DNA of 7,574 nucleotides from Acidobacteriota bacterium (GTDB lineage: Bacteria; Acidobacteriota; Vicinamibacteria; Vicinamibacterales; UBA2999). The stretch lies in NCBI GenBank assembly GCA_947478985.1, contig CANJYC010000077.1, positions 1-7,574 on the forward strand. Reading direction: 5' to 3'. Made by a program: the position numbers and the translations under genes. This document shows, piece by piece, positions 1 to 5,960 of the stretch. Each line of letters starts with the position of its first letter. The first letter of the stretch is position 1. Under the pieces are notes generated by a model. It was not told the DNA's origin. It saw nothing but the letters and a program-made list of their open reading frames with translations, and ran no database searches.

Positions 1-1092
1 CTCGTGCAGGGGCTGCACATCGCCGGCGTGACGGGCCGCCTGCAGACGTTCGACTTCTCCTTTGACCTCACCAACCAGTACACGTTCTGGTCCGGCACGA
101 TCGCGGCGCTGTTCCTGTTTTGTTCCTACTTCGGCACCGACCAGAGCCAGGTGCAGCGGTATCTCACGACGAAGTCGATCGACGAGGCGCGCGACTCGCT
201 GCTGATGAGCGCCTACTGGAAGATTCCACTGCAGGCGCTGGTGCTGCTCATTGGCGTCTTTATCTTCCTGTTCTATCTCTTCACGCCTGCGCCGATGCTG
301 TTCAACACGGTCCACGATCGCGAGATGCGCACAGGACCGCACGCGGCGGAGTATCGGGCGCTTGAGGATCGCTATGACGGCGCCTCCGCGTCGCGCAGTG
401 CGGCGGCGATGACAATGGCGCGGGCAGATACGGCTGACGACAAGACGCTGCTTGCGGCGGCGACCGCGGCGTTCACCGCGCGCGAGCACGAGGTGCAGGC
501 GCTGCGCGGCGAGGCGCTGGCGCTGGTGAGGCAGTCGACCGGCGATGCCTCGTACAACGACGTCAACTACGTCTTCCCGACCTTCATCACCACTTACCTG
601 CCGGTGGGCCTCGTCGGTCTGCTCATTGCGGCTATCTTCGCGGCGGCGATGTCCACCATTTCCGCGGAACTGGCGTCGCTCTCAACCGCAACCGTCATCG
701 ACTTCTATCGCCGCTTCGCAGTCAAAGAGGCGAGCGACGCGCACTACCTTCGCGCCTCACGGATTGCCACGGGCTTCTGGGGACTCTTTGCGAGCGCCGT
801 GGCGGTGTGGGCGGCGGAACTCGGCTCGCTCATTGAGGTGGTCAACCGCTTCGGGTCGTTCTTCTACGGATCGATTCTGGGCGTGTTCATGCTCGCCATC
901 GGCTCCCGGCGCGCCACCGGCAACGGCGCATTCATCGGGCTGCTCGCCGGCATGGGAGCGGTGGCCTGGGTGGCCAGCGCCACGAAGGTGGCCTTCCTCT
1001 GGCACAACGTCATCGGCGCCGTGGTCGTGGTCGTCGTGGGGACGCTCGTCAGCCTGGTGGATCCGTTCAGGAAGGACGCGAGGCCGTCTTAG
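1..1092 (+). CDS. Sodium:solute symporter (SSS family), C-terminal part
   Basis: Inner-membrane transporter that should couple Na+ entry to uptake of a small organic solute; the substrate cannot be told from this part. The reading frame is open to the left edge, so the true start and first membrane helices lie outside the window; 363 residues are visible. Family signs are the stretch GTDQSQVQRYL after a hydrophobic helix (window residues about 30-55), the helix FAAAMSTISAELASLSTATVIDFYRR (in two parts: FAAAMSTISAEL, then ASLSTATVIDFYRR, about residues 211-236), and several further hydrophobic helices to the end. The Ser/Thr-rich helix corresponds to the helix that helps form the sodium site in vSGLT-type transporters (family knowledge). 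Between two helices, about nt 295-555, lies a charged, Ala-rich, non-membrane segment that classical members lack. It ends with PSFRKDARPS-like basic residues at a TAG stop. A 137-base gap without a convincing promoter or terminator follows. Confidence 0.9.
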   Translation, partial: LVQGLHIAGVTGRLQTFDFSFDLTNQYTFWSGTIAALFLFCSYFGTDQSQVQRYLTTKSIDEARDSLLMSAYWKIPLQALVLLIGVFIFLFYLFTPAPMLFNTVHDREMRTGPHAAEYRALEDRYDGASASRSAAAMTMARADTADDKTLLAAATAAFTAREHEVQALRGEALALVRQSTGDASYNDVNYVFPTFITTYLPVGLVGLLIAAIFAAAMSTISAELASLSTATVIDFYRRFAVKEASDAHYLRASRIATGFWGLFASAVAVWAAELGSLIEVVNRFGSFFYGSILGVFMLAIGSRRATGNGAFIGLLAGMGAVAWVASATKVAFLWHNVIGAVVVVVVGTLVSLVDPFRKDARPS

Positions 1093-1217
1093 GGGCCTCC
1101 CGGGCGGACCGGACGCCGTCTCTTTGATCGTGGCCGGTGAACACGCCCAGCAGGTCATCCCTGGGGCTGGAGCGCGCTGAGGCCGATACCGTATTCTGTG
1201 CTTCCGGCCCGACACCC

Positions 1218-1223
1218 AAGGAG
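1218..1223 (+). promoter_or_regulatory. Shine-Dalgarno AAGGAG fixing a TTG start
   Basis: AAGGAG lies six bases before the TTG at 1230, ideal ribosome-binding spacing. The upstream in-frame GTG at 1137 has no such site, and the residues it would add do not look like a signal peptide. The TTG start puts a basic n-region and a hydrophobic segment right at the N-terminus, so it is preferred. Confidence 0.8.
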
Positions 1224-1229
1224 ACCCCG

Positions 1230-2609
1230 TTGACTGCTGCCCCTGGCGTCCGTCGTCGTAAAACCGCCTTGCGCCGCGGGTTGGCCGCTTCCGCCGCGTT
1301 CGTGGCGGCCCTCTCGGTCACGGCGTCCACCCAGGCGCCGAGTGCCAATTTCAAGCTGGCCAACGGCCTCGGCATGTGGAACACCACTACCGGCGACGTC
1401 GACGGCGACGGCGAGGACGAGCTGATCGTCGCCACCCTCGATGGCGGCAAGGTCACCGAGCTGACTTTCAAGACACCGCTGTACATCCTGAGCGTGATCG
1501 GGGACAAGGTGGTCGACCGATCGCCCGAGCTCTTCGACACGCCACCCACGTCCTGGAACACAACGCTGACGACGGGCGATTTCGACGGCGACGGCCGGCT
1601 CGACTTGCTCCTGTGCGATCGCGGCCGCAATGTCGGTCCGAATCCGCCCCCAGCTGGTGTGCTCATCGACGGCGTGCGCGGCGCGCAGAATGAAGTGCTT
1701 CTCAACCGTGACGGCAAGCTGCGCATCGCCGAGGGCTTTCCCCGGATGGTCACGTCGAGCTGGGGATGCAGCGCCGGTGACGTAGATGGATCGGGACGGG
1801 CGACGATTGCGTTGATGTCCTGGTACCCGAGGGGACACGACGCCGCATTCACGCTCACCTGGGACGGGGTGTCCCGGTTCATCCAGACGCGGACGCTGCT
1901 GCAGGCCCCAATAGGTGGAGTTGGCTGGGGCGCCACGGCCACGGCGGATTTCGACGGGAACGGCTTTGCCGACGTCTCCGGAGGACGGCAGGTGTTCTGG
2001 AACGGCCCCGGTCCGTTGACGGGGTCGCAGCCGCTGGCCCAGAGCACCGTCGAGAGAGAGGGCTACACGTTCTGGCGAACGACGCTCGTCGCCGATTTTA
2101 CGGGCGATGGGCTACCCGATCTGATCAAGTTCAACTGCTTCCCGGAGCCGTCGCTCGCTGAAGGGCGGCTCGCGATGTATACCGGCGACCGCCGGCTGGG
2201 TCTCGTCGAGAAGGTCGATGCGTTTCCGGCCACCGCTGCCTACGGCTATAACGATTACGCACAAAGGACGGTGGCGGTTGACCTCAATTTCGACGGTGCG
2301 CTCGACATCGCCGGCCTCGGTTGGACCTACGGCGTTGGATGTCAGCCGCGCGCTGCGGGGGAGCTATGCGTGCCCCTGAGCGGCGGCGAGCGGCCGCCGA
2401 CGGCCGTGTGGCTCAACGACGGTGCCGGCCGCTTTCGTCAGTCGCGCTGGTCGGATCCGATTCAGGCGAGCGCGACGTGCGAGCGGTCGGAAGCGTATTT
2501 CCTCCGCACGAGCGACCCAAAACGCTACAACGTGATGTGGGGCGGGTGCGGCGCCGGCTACGTCGGCAGGACCGTCACCGAGTCACGTCCGCTGACCTTC
2601 ACGCCGTAA
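1230..2609 (+). CDS. Secreted FG-GAP/VCBS repeat beta-propeller protein
   Basis: Predicted exported protein of 459 residues; cell-surface or extracellular role, ligand unknown. Starting at the TTG, the N-terminus is basic (RRRKTALRR, residues 8-16), then a hydrophobic Ala/Val segment (17-32) ending in TASTQA, a plausible Sec signal. The rest holds six evenly spread calcium-loop motifs of the FG-GAP type: GDVDGDG (55-61), GDFDGDG (116-122), GDVDGSG (183-189), ADFDGNG (239-245), ADFTGDG (289-294 region) and VDLNFDG (350-356). These are typically followed by hydrophobic residues such as ELIVA, DLLLC or DLIKF. In this family such Asp-rich loops bind Ca2+ between blades of a beta-propeller (family knowledge). 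The C-terminal third has several Cys (371, 380, 417, 440), possibly disulphides. Motifs 3 and 6 are degenerate. The gene stands alone; a broken paralogue follows. Function beyond binding or adhesion is not inferable. Confidence 0.85.
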   Translation: MTAAPGVRRRKTALRRGLAASAAFVAALSVTASTQAPSANFKLANGLGMWNTTTGDVDGDGEDELIVATLDGGKVTELTFKTPLYILSVIGDKVVDRSPELFDTPPTSWNTTLTTGDFDGDGRLDLLLCDRGRNVGPNPPPAGVLIDGVRGAQNEVLLNRDGKLRIAEGFPRMVTSSWGCSAGDVDGSGRATIALMSWYPRGHDAAFTLTWDGVSRFIQTRTLLQAPIGGVGWGATATADFDGNGFADVSGGRQVFWNGPGPLTGSQPLAQSTVEREGYTFWRTTLVADFTGDGLPDLIKFNCFPEPSLAEGRLAMYTGDRRLGLVEKVDAFPATAAYGYNDYAQRTVAVDLNFDGALDIAGLGWTYGVGCQPRAAGELCVPLSGGERPPTAVWLNDGAGRFRQSRWSDPIQASATCERSEAYFLRTSDPKRYNVMWGGCGAGYVGRTVTESRPLTFTP

Positions 2610-2720
2610 CCGCCGTTCGTCGCGAGAGTTCAAGTCAGATCGCGCCGTGTCAATGGACTCTGCGCACCTCGAAGCTGGAGCGGACGGGAGAGGCTGGGGC
2701 TGTCCAGTGAGATTGCCTAA

Positions 2721-3112
2721 CTTCCTACCGCGGAAGCCGCCGCCGTCGCGGATCGTCACGCGGCGGGCAGCGTCGGCGCATGTGATCTGAACGGCGACGG
2801 CCTCGGCGACATTGCCATTCACTGGGAGACGACTGTGCCTTCGCGTTTCTCAACGACGGATCCGGCCATGTCCGTGGCATGGGTTACCGGCCCACGAACG
2901 CGTCGGTGACCGTGACGGATCTTGCTCGCGCCATCGGATGCACAGGCTTCTGCTCCATTCGGCCGTTGCTGTTCGATGCCACAGGTGACGGCCAGACCGA
3001 CCGCGTGCTCATCCACACTGCAGGGTCAGGATGGCACCTGGTAAATTCGTTCCATTATTCGTTCCATCTAATGCAAGTATTCACACAAATCAGGCTATTT
3101 ATCGGCAGTTAA
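2721..3112 (+). pseudogene. Frameshifted remnant of a second FG-GAP repeat protein
   Basis: Two reading frames carry adjoining pieces of an FG-GAP protein. The first frame runs from just after a TAA at 2718-2720 and contains DLNGDGLGDIAIHWE (2784-2828). Close to 2825-2834 the homology moves to another frame, which continues CAFAFLNDGSGHVRGMGYR and later LLFDATGDGQTDRVLIH (about 2966-3016). A single-base deletion near 2825-2834 would explain the switch. The order of motifs (DLNxDGxxDIA, then a Trp, a Cys and FLNDGxG) mirrors the C-terminal part of the intact gene just upstream (VDLNFDGALDIAGLGW ... VWLNDGAG), so this is probably the tail of a paralogue. No start codon or signal peptide is present, and 2610-2720 shows no recognisable coding sequence. 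Similarity ends about 3045, where AT-rich DNA begins; the second frame stops at 3112. An assembly or sequencing error could account for the frameshift but not for the missing N-terminal part. Confidence 0.7.
3045..3067 (+). repeat. Two 11-base direct repeats, ATTCGTTCCAT, 12-base period
   Basis: ATTCGTTCCAT occurs at 3045-3055 and again at 3057-3067, one base apart. The core CGTTCC recurs at 3126-3131, directly after the TATAAT box of the kinase gene, in the related context ATCGTTCCGTTAT. A 12-base period puts the first two copies roughly on the same face of the helix, as expected for cooperative binding of a regulator. The whole 3041-3134 stretch has only 34 G or C in 94 bases. A role as operator for the downstream kinase, which has its own winged helix, is inference. 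Confidence 0.55.
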
Positions 3113-3119
3113 TCGCAGA

Positions 3120-3125
3120 TATAAT
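3120..3125 (+). promoter_or_regulatory. Perfect -10 box TATAAT implying a leaderless kinase mRNA
   Basis: TATAAT at 3120-3125 sits in AT-rich DNA nine bases before the ATG at 3135. Transcription would then begin at or within a few bases of the start codon, which fits the absence of any Shine-Dalgarno sequence there. The -35 region is poor; TTTATC at 3098-3103 is the best spaced candidate, with a 16-base spacer. A CGTTCC copy lies between the box and the ATG, where a bound protein would block RNA polymerase. Confidence 0.55.
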
Positions 3126-3134
3126 CGTTCCGTT

Positions 3135-4397
3135 ATGGGCACGATTTCAGCGGAGCTTGGCCGAGGAGTCCTTCCCTCGGCGGATCTTCGTCAGAGGCTC
3201 GGAGGTTCCCGCACCACGCTGATGCGGGCCATACAGGAGGCAGGGGACGACGTCATTGCGATCGGCCAAGGCCCTGCAAGGCGTTACGGGTTGCGTCAGA
3301 CGTGGCCAACCCTGGAGACCTCGCGTTTCCCTGTGTTTCGTGTGCTCGACACCGGAACCGCTCGGTCGGAGGGCGAACTCTTCACGCTGACGGCGCGACA
3401 GACCGTTCGCATGCCCGCCGGCACCGTGTCAGACGGGCTTCCGATAGAGATTGCGGATGCGCGTCCATCAGGATTTCTCGGACGACATTTTGCGGCGACG
3501 CACGCCGACCTGCGGCTGCCGGCGCGCCTGATCGATTGGTCCGATCATCACGTGCTGCTCGCGATGTCGCGGCGCGGTGAGGACCTGCCCGGCAATCTCA
3601 TCGTTGGGGACGAGTCGTTTGCCCGCTGGCAGGCGCTCATGAATCCGATCAGGACGCGCGGCGATTATCCTGCTGTCGCCGAGGCCACGATCGCGGGATA
3701 TCCACCCGGATCATCTGCCGGTGGTGAACGTCCGAAATTCGGAGCCTTCGTCGACGGGCATCACGTGCTCGTCAAATTTGCAGCTCGCGGTGGCCCTGGC
3801 GACACGGCGGCCAGACGCTGGTGCGATCTCCTCGTGCTCGAAGCGCTGGCCCTGACCGTAGTGGCGTCGCGACATGTGCGCACTGCCCAAACCCGTCTTA
3901 TCGAAACGGATTCGCATTACTTTCTCGAGAGTGACCGATTTGATCGCGTCGGACAGCGGGGCCGCGTTGCGGTGTTGAGCCTGGCGGCGGTTCAAGACGA
4001 TCCCTCGAACCCATGGGCTCGAGCGGCGATCCGCCTCAGAAACGCGGGGCGCCTGTCCAATGACGACGCTCACCACCTTCGGTGGCTGGATGCGTTCGGT
4101 GCGCTCATCGCGAATACGGACCGGCATCCGCATAATGTCGCCTTCTTTCCTGACGGCGCGGCTCTACGACTAGCGCCTGCATACGATCAGGTGTCGATGC
4201 TTTACGCGCCAACGGCCGATGGCCAGGTGCCGCCTCGAACCTTCTCACCGCCGCACGCGACTGCCGATACGCTGGATGTGTGGGACGACGCCCGCGCTGC
4301 AGCGCGTGAGTTCTGGCAGCGGGCCAGTGATGATATGCGGGTGTCCGAAGACCTTCGGACGGTTGCGGTCGGAAACGCGAACGTGTTCCCCAGGTGA
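3135..4397 (+). CDS. yjjJ: HipA-family Ser/Thr kinase of the YjjJ/HipH type with fused winged helix
   Basis: Predicted cytoplasmic protein kinase of 420 residues, close to the usual length of YjjJ-type proteins. Residues 1-55 look like a winged helix-turn-helix (SADLRQRLGGSRTTLMRAIQ, then a wing ending ARRYGLR). A HipA-like N-terminal lobe follows, with SGFLGRHFA (112-120) and RRGEDLPGNLIVGDES (146-161). The kinase core has the Gly-rich loop GSSAGGERPKF (192-202), a likely ATP-contacting lysine in VLVKF (K214), the catalytic loop NTDRHPHN (327-334; D329 and N334) and the metal-binding YDQ (350-352; D351). These match the positions of S150, K181, D309, N314 and D332 in E. coli HipA, so the kinase should be active. 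HipA itself phosphorylates GltX; the target of YjjJ-type proteins is not inferable here. No hipB-like gene is adjacent; the fused DNA-binding domain may replace it. The ATG has no Shine-Dalgarno, but a TATAAT box lies just upstream. The gene stands alone, convergent with the next. Confidence 0.88.
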   Translation: MGTISAELGRGVLPSADLRQRLGGSRTTLMRAIQEAGDDVIAIGQGPARRYGLRQTWPTLETSRFPVFRVLDTGTARSEGELFTLTARQTVRMPAGTVSDGLPIEIADARPSGFLGRHFAATHADLRLPARLIDWSDHHVLLAMSRRGEDLPGNLIVGDESFARWQALMNPIRTRGDYPAVAEATIAGYPPGSSAGGERPKFGAFVDGHHVLVKFAARGGPGDTAARRWCDLLVLEALALTVVASRHVRTAQTRLIETDSHYFLESDRFDRVGQRGRVAVLSLAAVQDDPSNPWARAAIRLRNAGRLSNDDAHHLRWLDAFGALIANTDRHPHNVAFFPDGAALRLAPAYDQVSMLYAPTADGQVPPRTFSPPHATADTLDVWDDARAAAREFWQRASDDMRVSEDLRTVAVGNANVFPR

Positions 4398-4402
4398 GCG
4401 CC

Positions 4403-4430
4403 GCCGTCCACCGGGGAGCGGGTGGACGGC
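4403..4430. terminator. Perfect 10-bp hairpin between convergent genes
   Basis: GCCGTCCACC (4403-4412) and GGTGGACGGC (4421-4430) form a perfect 10-bp stem with an 8-base loop. It begins five bases after the kinase stop codon and lies 27 bases beyond the stop of the opposing gene. Neither strand has a clear T-run after the stem, so it is not a textbook intrinsic terminator. Its place in the 60-base gap between convergent genes suggests a bidirectional terminator or mRNA 3'-end stabiliser. Confidence 0.6.
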
Positions 4431-4457
4431 ACGCGCGCGGGAGGAGCGAAAAGTAAG

Positions 4458-5708
4458 TTACCGGCCGCCGGTCTCGCTCGGGTCAAGCTGGAGCAGGACC
4501 GGATAGGTCCACTTACGCCCCCACGTGTTGCCCTTCCTGGCAGCGCACGCCGGGTCGCTGGTGTGTTCGGTCACATCGTTGTCCGGGTCGGCCGGACTCT
4601 TCATCATCACGTGAATCGCTTCGCTGGGCGTCTTGCTCGTCACGATCAGGTAGAAGTTGTTCTGCGTGCTGTCCGGCGACACGCTGAAGTTCTCACGGCG
4701 CGTCACTTCCTCGCACGCTTCCTTTCGGGGATCCTGGTTCAGCACCACCCAGCCCTTGTTGTAGCTGCCCGACTTGCCGAAGCTGTAGTCCACATCGGTT
4801 AGAGGATTGTCACCGCTGAGGTAGAGGTTGCGATACACGCCGTCCGGCTTGAACCACGCATAGAGCGTGTAGCGCTCGCCGGGTGTCAGCACGAAGTGGT
4901 GGACGCTGATATACGCCTGGCCACTGCCGGCTTCACCCTTGGCCCAGCGCGACCAGAGCTTCTTCGGCGCACTCGTCTGCTGCACCGACGTGGCCGGCGT
5001 CTCCAGCCGCAGCTTCTGGTTGAGGGGCAGCCCGCCGCCCGTGTCGGTTCTCGTGCTGGTGGCCGCCGGCTTCGGCGCAGCCGTTTCACTCGGATCGAGT
5101 TTCAACAGGAAGGGCTGTGGCCACAGAGTGCCGTAGGTGTTGCCCTTGCGAGCCGCGCACGCCGGGTCGTTGGTATCGCCAGCCACGGCGGCATCCGAGT
5201 CAGCCGGTGTCTTCAACGTCACGCCCAACGACTCCCGCGGTGTCCTGCTGGTCATCACCAGGTACAGATAGCTGTGCTCGCTATCGGGGGCGATGGTCAG
5301 GTTGTAGCGGCGCGTGACGGTGGGGCAGTTCTCCTTCGACGGCTGCTGCCCCAATGCCACGAACATCGTGGTGTAGCCGCTCGACTTGCCGTAGGTGTAG
5401 TCCACATCCGTCAGCGGGTTATCGCCCACCACGTAGAAGTTCCGGTAGATGCCATCGGGCTTGAAGTGACCGTAGAGCGTGTACTTCTGTCCCGGCGTCA
5501 CGGTGAACCGGTAGATGCCGACGTAGACCTCCGGGAAGTCCCTGCCCCAGCGCGACCAGAGCTTCTTTGGCGCGCCGGCAGCGGTGAGGCGTTCGGACGA
5601 ACTCTGTAGCGTGGCCTGCTGGTTGAGGGGAAGATCGGCGACAGGGGCAACCTGCGCTGCCGCGACGCCCGCCGACAGAAGAATTGCGAGAAACAGGACA
5701 GTCTTCAC
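4458..5708 (-). CDS. Secreted protein with two tandem copies of an unrecognised domain
   Basis: I do not recognise this family. The GTG at 5708 has a GGAGGT site five bases upstream and gives a clean Sec signal peptide, MKTVLFLAILLSAGVAAAQ (cut likely near residue 18), so it is preferred over starts further upstream; the mature protein is exported or periplasmic. The 416 residues hold two copies of one domain: 26-210 and 227-416, joined by a Pro/Ala/Thr-rich linker (211-226). Both copies contain, in order, LPLNQ, APKKLWSRW, TPGxxYTLYxxFKPDGxYRNxY, GDNPLTDVDY, FGKS or YGKS, a Cys after KE, TRRxN, PDS, a hydrophobic strand with TSxTPxE, KxPADxD, then DPACAARKGNT and LDPSET. By eye about half the residues agree. 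The two conserved Cys per copy may form a disulphide. Alternating hydrophobic and aromatic residues suggest a beta-sandwich, possibly binding carbohydrate or another surface ligand, but no catalytic motif is evident. Divergent from the cytochrome gene and convergent with the kinase gene; no operon partner. Confidence 0.8.
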   Translation of the reverse strand: MKTVLFLAILLSAGVAAAQVAPVADLPLNQQATLQSSSERLTAAGAPKKLWSRWGRDFPEVYVGIYRFTVTPGQKYTLYGHFKPDGIYRNFYVVGDNPLTDVDYTYGKSSGYTTMFVALGQQPSKENCPTVTRRYNLTIAPDSEHSYLYLVMTSRTPRESLGVTLKTPADSDAAVAGDTNDPACAARKGNTYGTLWPQPFLLKLDPSETAAPKPAATSTRTDTGGGLPLNQKLRLETPATSVQQTSAPKKLWSRWAKGEAGSGQAYISVHHFVLTPGERYTLYAWFKPDGVYRNLYLSGDNPLTDVDYSFGKSGSYNKGWVVLNQDPRKEACEEVTRRENFSVSPDSTQNNFYLIVTSKTPSEAIHVMMKSPADPDNDVTEHTSDPACAARKGNTWGRKWTYPVLLQLDPSETGGR

Positions 5709-5713
5709 AACGC

Positions 5714-5719
5714 ACCTCC
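5714..5719 (-). promoter_or_regulatory. Shine-Dalgarno GGAGGT for the double-domain gene
   Basis: On the minus strand GGAGGT precedes the GTG start at 5708 by five bases. It decides against the longer reading with an ATG near 5885, whose extra residues are Arg- and Trp-rich and bury the signal peptide. Confidence 0.8.
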
Positions 5720-5774
5720 AGAGCGCGCCGCTTGCCGCTCGGGAGGGGTTTGTGCAAGAGCGGATCCATGCGTG

Positions 5775-5807
5775 GGCCAGCGAACGCCGGGTATCTTCGC
5801 GCTGGCC
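5775..5807. repeat. 8-bp inverted repeat GGCCAGCG/CGCTGGCC upstream of the double-domain gene
   Basis: GGCCAGCG (5775-5782) and CGCTGGCC (5800-5807) are perfect inverted arms around a 17-base spacer. They lie 67-99 bases upstream of the GTG at 5708. A shorter pair, CCGCTC (5735-5740) and GAGCGG (5758-5763), lies closer to the ribosome site. Either could fold in a 5' leader, or the larger could be an operator; I cannot separate these. Confidence 0.4.
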
Positions 5808-5817
5808 AGGTGCGCAC

Positions 5818-5836
5818 GACGGGAATATTCCCCGTC
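5818..5836. promoter_or_regulatory. Palindrome GGGAATATTCCC with GAC/GTC flanks, candidate operator
   Basis: GGGAATATTCCC (5821-5832) is a perfect 12-base palindrome with an AT core in GC-rich surroundings. The flanks GAC (5818-5820) and GTC (5834-5836) continue the symmetry with one extra C at 5833. It is about 110 bases upstream of the minus-strand gene and about 125 bases upstream of the cytochrome gene, so one regulator could control both. The protein that would bind is unknown. Confidence 0.5.
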
Positions 5837-5877
5837 GCCACGCATTCGTAGGCAGAACTCGAACGCGAACAGCGGCT

Positions 5878-5919
5878 GCCGTCACTCAACCTTGATTCGC
5901 CTCACGGTGCCGTGACGGC
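5878..5919. promoter_or_regulatory. Nested inverted repeats of CCGTCAC/CCGTGA before the cytochrome gene
   Basis: GCCGTCAC (5878-5885) pairs perfectly with GTGACGGC (5912-5919) across 26 bases. Inside it, TCACGG (5902-5907) and CCGTGA (5910-5915) form a second, tight inverted repeat around TG. The half-site thus occurs about three times within 42 bases, ending 41 bases before the ATG of the cytochrome gene. Operator for a dimeric regulator or competing leader hairpins are both possible. Confidence 0.45.
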
Positions 5920-5960
5920 GGGCGTCGAGTTTGCAGGAGTTTCGACCGGAGCTTCCCTTC

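Noticed and set aside
1192..1197. TATTCT as a -10 box for the FG-GAP gene
   Set aside because: No -35-like hexamer lies at suitable spacing; the match alone is too weak to call a promoter.
1137..1229. N-terminal extension of the FG-GAP protein from a GTG at 1137
   Set aside because: The TTG at 1230 has AAGGAG at ideal spacing and starts a proper signal peptide; the extension has neither.
1067..2047. Long minus-strand open frame opposite the FG-GAP gene
   Set aside because: Pro/Ser/Arg-rich product without domain features; it is the antisense shadow of a clear coding gene in GC-rich DNA.
2879..3112. Independent small gene of 77 residues
   Set aside because: Its product is the middle of an FG-GAP repeat continued from another frame; it has no ribosome site and ends in AT-rich promoter DNA.
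4896..5609. Plus-strand frame of 237 residues opposite the double-domain gene
   Set aside because: Arg-rich product without motifs; the minus-strand frame has a signal peptide, ribosome site and internal protein repeat, so it is the real gene.
5709..5885. Longer N-terminus of the double-domain protein
   Set aside because: It would bury a clean signal peptide behind about 59 residues of Arg/Ser-rich sequence, and the GTG at 5708 has a strong Shine-Dalgarno.
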